Assembly (NCBI RefSeq): GCF_011764425.1
Contig: NZ_BLPF01000004.1
Coordinates: 1,430,551 to 1,494,550, forward strand
Source: Phytohabitans houttuyneae
GTDB lineage: Bacteria > Actinomycetota > Actinomycetes > Mycobacteriales > Micromonosporaceae
DNA length: 64,000 bases
Reading direction: 5' to 3'
Shown here: one piece after another, positions 9,041 to 19,080 of the stretch
Numbering within the stretch: the first letter of the stretch is position 1
Layout of the letters: every line of letters begins with the position of its first letter
Notes under the pieces: generated by a model
What the model saw: the letters and a program-made list of their open reading frames with translations, nothing else
Database searches by the model: none
What the model was told of the DNA's origin: nothing
Position numbers and translations under genes: made by a program

Positions 9041-9993
9041 ATGGCAACAACGGCACCAACGCGCCGCAAGGTAGCCACAGGACAACCGGCGGGCCCGCGC
9101 ACACGGGCCCGCCGGCCTGGCGACGGCCTCGCCGGCTACCTCTTCCTGTCGCCGTGGATCCTCGGCGTCCTGCTGCTGACCCTCGGCCCGATGATCACCT
9201 CGCTCTACCTCTCCTTCACCGACTACAGCCTCTTCACCTCGCCCGAGTGGGTCGGCCTCGACAACTACAAGCGGATGTTCGAGGACGCGCGGTGGCGGGG
9301 TTCGGTGCAGGTGACCGCCATCTACGTCGCGGTCGCCGTGCCGGTGAAGCTGGCCGCCGCGCTCGCCGTCGCGCTGCTGCTCAACAACAAGCGCAAGGGG
9401 CAGGGCTTCTACCGGGCGGCGTTCTACGGCCCGTCGCTGATCGGCGCGAGCGTGAGCCTGGCGATCGTGTGGAAGGCCCTCTTCACCGACGACGCGGTGG
9501 TGGACCGGGCGCTGCGCGCGGTGGGCATCAACACCGGCGGGTGGGCCGGCAACCCCGACTTCTCCCTGCTGATGCTGGTGCTGCTCGGCGCCTGGCAGCT
9601 GGGCGCGCCGATGGTCATCTTCCTGGCCGGCCTCAAGCAGGTGCCGGTGGAGCTGCACGAGGCGGCGCACGTCGACGGAGCGGGGCGGTGGCGGCGATTC
9701 CGCTCCATCACGCTGCCGATGATCTCGCCGGTGGTCTTCTTCAACCTGCTGCTGGAGACCATCAACGCGTTCCAGGTCTTCACGTCGGCGTACATCGTGG
9801 GCGGTCCCAACGGCTCGCCCGCCGGCACGACGCTCTTCTACACCATCTACCTGTACGACCGTGGCTTCTCCGACTTCCGCATGGGCTACGCCTCGGCGAT
9901 GGCGTGGATGCTGCTGCTGGGTGTCGGGCTCATCACGCTGTTCCTGTTCCGCACGGCTCGCGGGTGGGTCTACTACTCGGGGACAAACGATGA
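9041..9993 (+). CDS. CUT1 sugar ABC transporter permease (MalF type), frame broken at its last codons
   Basis: An inner-membrane permease, 317 residues if repaired. After a basic, Pro/Arg-rich cytoplasmic N-terminus there are six membrane segments starting with YLFLSPWILGVLLLTLGPM. The EAA loop that docks the ATPase reads ELHEAAHVDGAGRWRRFR. In the sequence as given the frame does not stop but runs on out of frame through the next gene to 11380. Adding one G to the run at 9979-9982 gives the normal ending YYSGDKR and the TGA at 9991-9993, which overlaps the next ATG (ATGA). The repaired reading is taken as the real gene. The ATG at 9041 is four bases after the upstream stop. Confidence 0.88.
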
Positions 9994-10820
9994 AACTGTC
10001 CACTGTGGCGTGGCACGCCGGCGTGATCGCCGCTCTGGCGATCGTGCTGTACCCCATCGTGTGGGTCGTGGCCGCGACCTTCAAGCCGTCGGCCGACATC
10101 ATCGGCAGCCTCAGCCTGCTGCCGACCGAGCCCACGACCGCCAACTACGAGCGGGCCGTCGAAGGCATCGCGAGCATCAGCATCGGCCGCTTCTTCTGGA
10201 ACTCCACCCTCCTCGCCGTACTGTCCGTTGTGGGCACTGTCGCCTCGTCGGCGCTCGCCGGTTACGCGTTCGCGCGGCTGCGCTTTCGGGGGCGGGGCGC
10301 CATGTTCGCCCTGATGATCTCCACGCTCCTGCTCCCGTTCCACGTGTTGATCATTCCGCAGTACGCCGTCTTCCAGAAGCTCGACCTCATCGACACGTAC
10401 GTGCCGCTGCTGATCGGCAAGTTTCTCGCCGCGGAGGCGTTCTTCGTCTTCCTGATGGTCCAGTTCATGCGGACGATCCCGCACGAGCTCGACGAGTCCG
10501 CGAAGATCGACGGCGCCGGGCACTGGGGCATCTTCTGGCACATCATCCTGCCGCTGGCCCGCCCGGCGCTGATCACCACCGCCATCTTCACGTTCATCTG
10601 GAGCTGGAACGACTTCTTCGGCCCGCTCATCTACCTCAGCACGCCGGACAAGTACCCGCTGCCGCTGGCCCTGCAGCTCTTCGTCGACGAGGCGTCCGGC
10701 TCCGACTTCGGCGCGCTGATGGCGATGTCCATGCTGGCGCTCGTGCCGGTCATCCTCTTCTTCCTGTTCTTCCAGCGCTTCCTGGTCGAGGGAGTCTCCA
10801 CGTCGGGGCTGAAGGGATGA
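9990..10820 (+). CDS. CUT1 sugar ABC transporter permease (MalG type)
   Basis: The second inner-membrane permease, 276 residues, six membrane helices. Its EAA loop is ELDESAKIDGAGHWGIFW and the C-terminus ends VSTSGLKG, typical of MalG-like subunits (usually ...GLTAGAVKG). It pairs with the upstream permease to form the translocation pore. Its ATG overlaps the repaired stop of that permease (ATGA), and its own TGA overlaps the next ATG, so the operon is translationally coupled. Confidence 0.92.
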   Translation: MKLSTVAWHAGVIAALAIVLYPIVWVVAATFKPSADIIGSLSLLPTEPTTANYERAVEGIASISIGRFFWNSTLLAVLSVVGTVASSALAGYAFARLRFRGRGAMFALMISTLLLPFHVLIIPQYAVFQKLDLIDTYVPLLIGKFLAAEAFFVFLMVQFMRTIPHELDESAKIDGAGHWGIFWHIILPLARPALITTAIFTFIWSWNDFFGPLIYLSTPDKYPLPLALQLFVDEASGSDFGALMAMSMLALVPVILFFLFFQRFLVEGVSTSGLKG

Positions 10821-11359
10821 GGCGCTTCGTCCTGTTCGGAGAGTGCCTGCTGGCCGGGCTGCTCACGTTCGCGCTCGCGCTGCCGCTCGTCACGCTGCTG
10901 CCCGCGCTGGCGGCCGGCTGCGCGCACATCCGGGCCCATGTGGACGGTGAGACGACCTCGGTGCGTGCCTACTTCGCGCGCTTCGGCGACGCGTTCCCGG
11001 GAAGCGTCCCGTTTTCGCTCGCGGCGGTGGCGGCGTTCGCGGTGGTCACTGTGGACGGTCTGCTGCTGCGCTCCGCGGTGCCCGGCGGCGCCTTCGTCGC
11101 CGCATTCTGCGGCTTCGCGGCGGCGGCCCTGTCGGTGGTCCTTCTCCGCGCGGCGGCCACCTGGTCGCCCGGCAGCTCCTGGCGCCATCTGGTACGCGAG
11201 GCCGCGGCTCGCGCCGCCACGAGCGATCCGTCGGGATCCCTGCTCCTGGTGATGGCGCTCGCGCTGCTCGTGATCGTCACGTGGCAGCTGCTGCCACTGG
11301 CGGTGCCGATGGTTGGCTGCGTGCTGATGGCCGCCGTGGCGGTCGAACGCCGTTACGCG

Positions 11360-11380
<21 letters not shown>
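10817..11380 (+). CDS. YesL/DUF624-like integral membrane protein
   Basis: A 187-residue protein with about five hydrophobic helices, starting [20 protein letters not shown] and ending [14 protein letters not shown]. Position and layout match the YesL-like membrane proteins often encoded behind CUT1 permeases in Gram-positive bacteria, whose function is unknown. The ATG overlaps the permease stop by four bases. The last 21 bases overlap the 3' end of recQ on the other strand. The family call is based on gene context and helix pattern. Confidence 0.65.
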
Positions 11381-13207
<1,827 letters not shown>

Positions 13208-13213
13208 CCGGAG

Positions 13214-13219
13214 ATTCTA
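13214..13219 (-). promoter_or_regulatory. leaderless -10 box of recQ
   Basis: On the minus strand TAGAAT is followed by six bases (CTCCGG) and the GTG start of recQ at 13207. A CTGACC about 18 bases further upstream could serve as -35. This geometry predicts a leaderless message. Confidence 0.45.
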
Positions 13220-13238
13220 CGGCGGTCCGCCGCCCGGG

Positions 13239-13652
13239 TCAGGCCGCCGCGTCGTAAGCCTCGGCGAGCCATGCCCGTACGTCGTCGTCGACATCCTCCA
13301 GACGGGTGAGCTTCACGATGTTGGCGGTGCGGTCCGCCGAGATCCGCATCGTGCGGGAGATCCTGGGATGGTCGATGCGACGAGGTAGTTCGAGGTTGAG
13401 CGACAGGCACCGCGCCTTCGGCCGGACCTCGGCGAGCTTCCGCTCGCGTTTGAGGAAAACCCCAACCGTGACAGCGTCGGCGTGTACATCGCCCAAAGTG
13501 GACAGAAAATCGACCAGCGCGTCGTAGATTTCGCGATATGCCGGCGGCCAGGGTGCGAAGCACTCGTCGACGGTCATACCCGGAATGCACACATGCGACT
13601 GGTGAGTCCGCCCGAACTCGCGGTCACACCGTGGACAGATCCAACGGCTCAT
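13239..13652 (-). CDS. DUF5655 domain protein
   Basis: A 137-residue soluble protein matching the DUF5655 pattern: an N-terminal zinc-ribbon-like start WICPRCDREFGRTHQSHVC, then a core with AVTVGVFLKRERKLAEVRPK and a C-terminal DVDDDVRAWLAEAYDAA. The function is unknown. The ATG at 13652 is chosen because family members begin directly with the Trp-x-Cys-Pro motif; the frame could extend to a GTG at 13697. It diverges from the carboxypeptidase gene. Confidence 0.75.
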   Translation of the reverse strand: MSRWICPRCDREFGRTHQSHVCIPGMTVDECFAPWPPAYREIYDALVDFLSTLGDVHADAVTVGVFLKRERKLAEVRPKARCLSLNLELPRRIDHPRISRTMRISADRTANIVKLTRLEDVDDDVRAWLAEAYDAAA

Positions 13653-13690
13653 CGATCGTGATTTTAGCCGCGGCAGGGCCGAAGGGGTGA

Positions 13691-13719
13691 TTGACACCTA
13701 CCGCGTGTAACAGGAAGCT
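13691..13719 (+). promoter_or_regulatory. candidate promoter of the carboxypeptidase gene
   Basis: A perfect -35 TTGACA (13691-13696) stands 17 bases before GAAGCT (13714-13719), a weak -10. A leader of about 30 bases would follow, ending in the strong GAGGAGG site before the ATG at 13755. Confidence 0.45.
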
Positions 13720-13754
13720 CACGCGTGGACGACCTTCAAAATAGAGGAGGCGCA

Positions 13755-16700
13755 ATGAGGACAGCACGGTTGGCGACAGCCTGCGTGCTCACTCTGGTGG
13801 GTGCGCTGGCACCCGCCATACCAGCGCAAGCACAGGCGCCGTCGCGACCCGGCGGCCAGGACAAGCTGGAGGTGTACGTCGGGACGCTCACACCGCAACA
13901 GCTTGAGACCACCCGCTCTGCCGGCGTGGACCTCCACGAAGCGGCGGTTTCGACGGACAAGTCCGGCAACTCCGCAGTTGAGTTGGTGCTCAGTGGACAC
14001 CAGGCGAGGAAGCTCGCGTCCAAGGGCGTGAAGCTTTCCCCGAAGAAGGTGGAGGGCAAGACGGCCTCGCAGGCGCTGCGCGAGCAGGCCGCCGAGGGTT
14101 GGTCCGCCTTCCGCTCATACAGCGAGCCCGGTGGCATCCGTGACGAGGTCACGTCGACCGCCGCCCGCTACCCCAAGATCGCTAAGCTGGTGACGGTCGG
14201 CAAGTCGCTCAACGGGCAGCCGATCCTCGCCGTCAAGGTGACCAAGGGCGCCAAGGCCCTGCCCGACGGCAAGCGCCCGTCGACCCTCTACATGGGCGCG
14301 CAGCACGCCCGTGAGTGGATCACGCCCGAGATGGTCCGCCGGCTGATGCACCACGTGCTCGGCTCGTACGGGACGGACGCCGAGATCACCAAGCTCGTCG
14401 ACACCACCGAGCTGTGGTTCCTGCCCGTGGCCAACCCGGACGGGTACGACTACACGTTCACCGAGGGCAACCGGCTGTGGCGCAAAAACCTGCGCGACAA
14501 CGACGGTGACGGCCAGATCACCACGCTCGACGGCGTCGACCTCAACCGCAACTTCGGGTACAAGTGGGGCTACGACAACGAGGGCTCCTCGACCGACATC
14601 GCGAGCGACACGTTCCGTGGCACCGGGCCCAACTCCGAGCCCGAGACGCAGGCGCTCGACCGCTTCTTCCGCAGGGTCGGCTTCGAGTTCCTCATCAACT
14701 ACCACTCCGCCGCCGAGCTGCTGCTCTACGGCGTCGGGTGGCAGCAGGCCACGCCCACCCCGGACGACGAGATCTACAAGGCCATGGCCGGCGACGACGC
14801 CCACCCGGCGGTCCCCGGCTACGACCCGGACATCTCGGCCGAGCTCTACATCACCAACGGCGACACCGACACACACGCGACCGTCAAGTACGGCACGCTC
14901 GGCTTCACGCCCGAGATGTCGACCTGCACGACCGTGTCCGCCTCGGTGCCGGACGACGAGTGGGAGCCGGAGGAGTGCGTCAGCGACTTCATCTTCCCGG
15001 ATGACGAGGAGCTGATCGCCACCGAGGTCGCGAAGAACATCCCGTTCGCGCTGGCGGTCGGCAAGTCGGCGGTGGACCCGGACGACCCGGTCTCGGTCGT
15101 CGGCCGCAGCACCCCCGACTTCGTGGTCGACAAGTTCGACGTCTCCAACGGCCGCACCCAGCCGGTCGCCACGATCGCCCGCCGGGCGCTCAAGGACGTC
15201 CACATGCACTACGTCATCAACGGCGCCCGCCCCAAGACGGTGGACGTACGGGAGTGGCGCGGTGGCGAGAAGTACGGCGACACGCACGACGACTACTACG
15301 CCGAGCTGCGCGGCAAGGTCACCGGTGCCAAGCCGGGTGACCGGGTCGAGGTGTGGTTCACCGGGCGCAAGGCGAAGAGCGGCGTGGTGGCCAGCGAGCA
15401 CTTCACGTACACGGTCGGCGCCGACATCGGCGGCGACGTGCTCGTGCTCGCCGCGGAGGACGTGACCGGTCTCAGCCCGGTGCAGGGCGTGACCACCGCC
15501 AAGTACGCCGACGAACACGTCGCGGCGATCAACAAGGCGGGGTACTCGACCGACGTCTACGACTTCGACACCCAGGGCCGCAAGGCCCCCACCACCTCGG
15601 CGTGCTGTCGCACTACAAGGCGGTGGTCTGGGAGACCGGTGACGACGTCATCATGCGGTCCCAGGGGCAGGTGCCCGGCACCACCACGAGGTCGGCGCTG
15701 GAGACCGAGCTCAACGTCCGCGACTACCTGAACGAGGGCGGCAAGGTCCTCGTCGGCGGGCAGAACGCGCTGCTGGCACAGGGTGCCAACGGTGCGTACT
15801 TCTACAACCCCGCCGCGCCGCCCGAGTGCACCGACCCTGACGACGTGGCCTGCCTTCCGCTGGTGAACGACTTCCCGCAGTACTGGCTGGGTGCGCACAC
15901 CTACGTCAGCGGCGGTGGCACGGCGCCGGACGGCACGCACTACCCGATCCAGGGCACCGGGCCGCTGGCCGGGTGGAATGGCACGCTCAACGCCGAGGGC
16001 TCGGCCGGCAACCAGGCGCACACCGCCTCGTTCCTGCCGACGTCCAGCTTCCTGCCGCCGGACGAGTTCCCGCAGTTCACCAGCGAGATCGCGGGTGACT
16101 GGCAGCGGCCGGGCGCGGCGCCGTTCGACCCGCTGACCGGCTCCTGGTACGTCTACAGTGGCCAGTCCGACCAGTCGTACAAGCGGCTGGCGCGCACGGT
16201 CGACCTGACCGGCGCGACAAGCGGCGAGCTGCGGTTCTGGACCTCGTACGACACCGAGGCGGAGTGGGACTTCCTCTTCGTCGAGGCGCACGAGGTCGGC
16301 ACCGACGCGTGGACGACGCTGCCGGACGCCAACGGCCACACCGGCACCGAGACCGGCGAGAGCTGCGCCTCGGGCTGGGTGCCGCAGCTGCACCCGTTCC
16401 TCGCCCACTACCAGGGCGCGGACTGCTCGCCCACCGGCACGACCGGCACGTGGAACGCGGCCACCGGCCCGTCCGGCGGCTGGGTGGAGTGGTCGGTCGA
16501 CCTGTCCGCGTACGCGGGCAAGCAGGTCGAGCTCTCCATCTCGTACGTGTCCGACTGGGCCACGCAGGGCCTGGGCGTCTTCATCGACGACGCGCGCGTC
16601 CTCGTAAACGGCGCTGCGGTCGCGGAGACCTCGTTCGAGACGGACCTGGGCGGCTGGACGGTTGCCGGCCCGGCGCCGGGCTCCGACCCCAACAGCGGCG

Positions 16701-16846
16701 ACTGGACCCGCACCCAGACGGCGTTCGAGGAGGGCGGCATCGTCGTCACCCCGGACACCGTCTACACCGGGTTCGGGCTGGAGGGCCTCGCACCGGCGGT
16801 CCGTGACGACCTCGTGAAGCGGTCGCTGGACCACCTGCTCGGCTAG
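13755..16846 (+). CDS. secreted M14 zinc carboxypeptidase with C-terminal jelly-roll region, one-base frameshift
   Basis: A secreted metallopeptidase, about 1030 residues when repaired. The signal peptide is MRTARLATACVLTLVGALAP followed by an AQA cleavage region. M14 zinc ligands are H and E in QHAREW (near residue 183) and H in INYHSAAE (near 317); the catalytic Glu is in GFTPEMS (near 387). The C-terminal half contains a Thr/Gly-rich region and a jelly-roll-like segment (SYVSDWATQGLGVFIDDA) as in large actinobacterial M14 enzymes. As given, the frame breaks at the C run 15586-15590; one extra C restores the flow from QGRKAP into HLGVLSHYKAVVW. The start follows GAGGAGG by four bases. A hairpin terminator follows the gene. 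Confidence 0.9.
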
Positions 16847-16866
16847 TCCCAGCTCCACAGTGGAAT

Positions 16867-16904
16867 GACGAAGGGCCCGCGCGCACGGCGCGGGCCCTTT
16901 CGTC
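16867..16904. terminator. bidirectional terminator between carboxypeptidase and amidohydrolase
   Basis: A hairpin with a near-perfect stem: AAGGGCCCGCGC pairs with GCGCGGGCCCTT, extended by GACG/CGTC on the outside, with a four-base loop. It lies between two convergent genes (ends at 16846 and 16928), so it can serve both. T residues follow in the plus direction. Confidence 0.8.
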
Positions 16905-16927
16905 GCCGTCCCCTCGCGCGGATCACG

Positions 16928-18127
16928 TCAGCCGAGCACGCGGCGCGCCAGCTCGCGGCCGGCGCGGCGGAGGGCGGACAGGTCGTGGTCGAGCAGGCGG
17001 CCGGCGCGCTTGACGACGCGGCCGTCGACCAGCACGGTGTCCACGTCGGACGGCGTGGCGGCGACCACGGCAGCGGCGGCGCCGGGGCGGGGCAGGCCGC
17101 GAAGCAGGACGAGGTCGGCGTGCTTGCCCACGCAGACGGTGCCGACCAGGTGGTCGAGGCCGATCGCCCGCGCACTGTCCACTGTGGCGGCGGCGAGCAC
17201 GCCCGCGGCGGGCGGCATCGCACCGGTGCGCAGGCGCTCGGTGCGGAGGGTGTCGCGGAGGGGCTCGAAGAGGTCGGCCGGCGCGTTGACGACCACGTCG
17301 GTGCCGAGGCCGGGGCGGGCTCCGGCGTCGTGGAGCCGGCCGTACGCCGAGGCGCCGTGTCCCATCGTGGCCTCGACCACCGGTGTCACGGTGACGCCGG
17401 CTCCGGTCCCGGCCAGCAGCTTCGCGTCGCCGGCGGTCACCGCGTTGAGGTGCACGAGGTGGACGTGGCGCTCGAGCAGGCCGGCGTCGTGCAGGGCGCG
17501 GACGGCGGGGCCGCCGGCGTGCATCGTGACCGGCAGGCCCAGGCCCCGCGAGGCATGGATCGCTCGCTCGGTTTCGCCGCGGTCCCCGTACTCGATGCCG
17601 AGGATGGCCAGGCCGGCGGAGACCGTGGCCGGACCGCGGGCGATGCGCCGCGCGAAGGCCTCGTGGTCCGGGTGGACGTGGCCGACGACGGCGCGGATGC
17701 CGGCGGCGGCGAAGGCGTCGCGGACGGCGTCGGTGTGCGCGGCGGTCGTGGTGGTGTTGCTCCAGTCGAAGACGGTGGTGATGCCCGCGTCGAGCGCTTC
17801 GGCGGCGCCGAGGCGGGTGGCCAGCTCGGCGTCGGCGGGCGTGTAGGCCGCGAGGATGGGGCCGAGCAGCGTGCCCAGGTAGTCGGGGAGCGTCATGTCG
17901 GCGCCGGTGCCGCGCAGGGGCGCCTGCCAGACGTGGCGGTGGCCGTCGACAAGGCCGGGCATGACGACCATGCCGGCGGCGTCGATGACCGTGGCTCCCG
18001 GCGGTGCGGACAGGCCGGGCGCGACCGCGGTGATCACGCCCCGCTCGACCAGCACGTCGCTCCCGGCCAGCTCGGGGCTGCCGTCGCCGGGCACCACATG
18101 GCCGGCGGCGATGAGGATCTCGGACAT
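16928..18127 (-). CDS. amidohydrolase family protein (metal-dependent hydrolase/deaminase)
   Basis: A 399-residue protein of the amidohydrolase superfamily, chlorohydrolase/cytosine-deaminase-like branch. Metal-site features: HxH in GLVDGHRHVWQ (near residue 62), H in VTMHAGG, H in LVHLNAV, and D in GLGTDVVVNAP. The flanking beta-sandwich is built from both termini (AGHVVPGDG at the start, VDTVLVDGRVVKRAGR at the end). It probably hydrolyses C-N or C-Cl bonds of a small heterocycle; the substrate is unknown. A strong GGAGGT sits five bases before the ATG. The divergent MarR gene and two shared operators suggest induction by its substrate. Confidence 0.88.
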   Translation of the reverse strand: MSEILIAAGHVVPGDGSPELAGSDVLVERGVITAVAPGLSAPPGATVIDAAGMVVMPGLVDGHRHVWQAPLRGTGADMTLPDYLGTLLGPILAAYTPADAELATRLGAAEALDAGITTVFDWSNTTTTAAHTDAVRDAFAAAGIRAVVGHVHPDHEAFARRIARGPATVSAGLAILGIEYGDRGETERAIHASRGLGLPVTMHAGGPAVRALHDAGLLERHVHLVHLNAVTAGDAKLLAGTGAGVTVTPVVEATMGHGASAYGRLHDAGARPGLGTDVVVNAPADLFEPLRDTLRTERLRTGAMPPAAGVLAAATVDSARAIGLDHLVGTVCVGKHADLVLLRGLPRPGAAAAVVAATPSDVDTVLVDGRVVKRAGRLLDHDLSALRRAGRELARRVLG

Positions 18128-18139
18128 CTCTTACCTCCA

Positions 18140-18175
18140 GAGAAAGCTTTCTCAAAAGCTATGTTGAAAGCTTTC
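18140..18175. promoter_or_regulatory. twin MarR-type operators in the shared promoter region
   Basis: Two palindromes share the AGAAAGCTTTCT core: GAGAAAGCTTTCTC (18140-18153, perfect over 14 bases) and GAAAGCTTTC (18166-18175). Their centres are 24 bases apart. They fill the 74-base gap between the amidohydrolase and marR, and overlap a TTGAAA (18164-18169) that could be the marR -35. TATCCT (18190-18195) six bases before the marR GTG suggests leaderless marR transcription. Autoregulation by MarR is inference. Confidence 0.7.
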
Positions 18176-18201
18176 TCCACACAAGGCGATATCCTGATCT
18201 C

Positions 18202-18699
18202 GTGAGCAGGGACACCACCGACGTGATCGCGGCGGCCTGGGCGCGCGAGCTGCCCGGCGTCGTCGGCACCGAGCTGGAGCTGGCCAAACGCGCCGGGCGG
18301 CTCTCCGCGTTGCTGACCGAGCGCGTCGAGGCCGCACTTGGCCGGCTCGGCCTGACCAAGGGGGAGTACGAGATCCTCGCCGTGCTCCGCGCGGCTGGCG
18401 CCCCCTTCCGCCTCCGCCCGGCGGACCTGTCCCAGCGGCTGCTGCTCTCCTCCGGCGGCACCAGCAACCTGCTGCGCCGGCTCACCGCGGCCGAGCTCGT
18501 CGAGCGGGAGGAAAACCCCGCCGACGCGCGCAGCTCGTGGGTGCGCCTCACCCCGCGCGGCATCGAGACGGCCGAGGAGGCGGTGCGCGCGGCGACGGCG
18601 GCACAGGCGAGGCTGCTGGGCCAGGTGCCGGAGCAGACCACCCGCGCCGCGATCGACGCCCTCCGCGCGCTGCTGCTCGCGCTAGGCGACGCCGCCTGA
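18202..18699 (+). CDS. MarR family transcriptional regulator
   Basis: A 165-residue winged-helix regulator. It shows the MarR core: a dimerisation helix, LGLTKGEYEILAVLRAAG, a recognition region around RPADLSQRLLLSSGGTSNLLRRL, and the wing sequence REENPADARSSWVRLTPRG, which is diagnostic of the family. It should repress the divergent amidohydrolase gene through the twin palindromes and respond to a small-molecule ligand. The GTG start has no ribosome-binding site but fits a leaderless transcript. Confidence 0.9.
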   Translation: MSRDTTDVIAAAWARELPGVVGTELELAKRAGRLSALLTERVEAALGRLGLTKGEYEILAVLRAAGAPFRLRPADLSQRLLLSSGGTSNLLRRLTAAELVEREENPADARSSWVRLTPRGIETAEEAVRAATAAQARLLGQVPEQTTRAAIDALRALLLALGDAA

Positions 18700-18924
18700 G
18701 CCGGCCCCGGCGTCGGGGTGGGGCGCGATCGCGGTAGCCGTTCAGAAGATCGTGGTCGTTTTGCTGCCACTGCAGGGGCAGCTCGAGGCGGGAGAGCTCT
18801 CTACGTGGTGGTGCGGCCGCCGATCAAGGAATTCGGTGCGTCGATGCGCTCGTCGAAATCTCGAACGCCGCGTCCCGCGGCGAGCCCACCCCGGCGGACC
18901 GCAACGGGCGGAAGCTCACGCACA

Positions 18925-19033
18925 GCGGAGGGTGAGGCCGCGGGAACGCACCCCAAGAAAACGCTCCGCTGCGCTCCACGTTTCCCCGGGGCCCCGCGCA
19001 ACGGTCCGGACCACGGCGGACATCGCGGCAGCT
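18925..19033 (+). repeat. dispersed intergenic repeat, copy A (split)
   Basis: The gap 18700-19080 holds no convincing gene. It carries both halves of the repeat found again near 41.2, 49.4 and 50.4 kb: GCGGAGGGTGAGGCCGCGGG from 18925, then about 55 unrelated bases with a GGGGCCCC centre, then CAACGGTCCGGACCACGGCG and its CGCGGCAGCT end at 19033. The GGTCCGGACC palindrome lies inside. Short GC hairpins just after marR (near 18704-18719) may end its transcript. Confidence 0.65.
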
Positions 19034-19080
19034 CACAGCCGTTTTGGGTTTGGGTTTTCGAAGAATGAGGACCCGACCCG

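Noticed and set aside
9979..9982. Programmed -1 frameshifting in the permease gene
   Set aside because: A slip on CGGGG could restore the frame, but there is no proper slippery heptamer or downstream structure, and five similar defects elsewhere make a sequence error more likely.
18718..19068. A 116-codon plus-strand frame after marR
   Set aside because: It runs through the dispersed repeat, has no ribosome-binding site or recognisable domain, and its composition is that of shadow frames.
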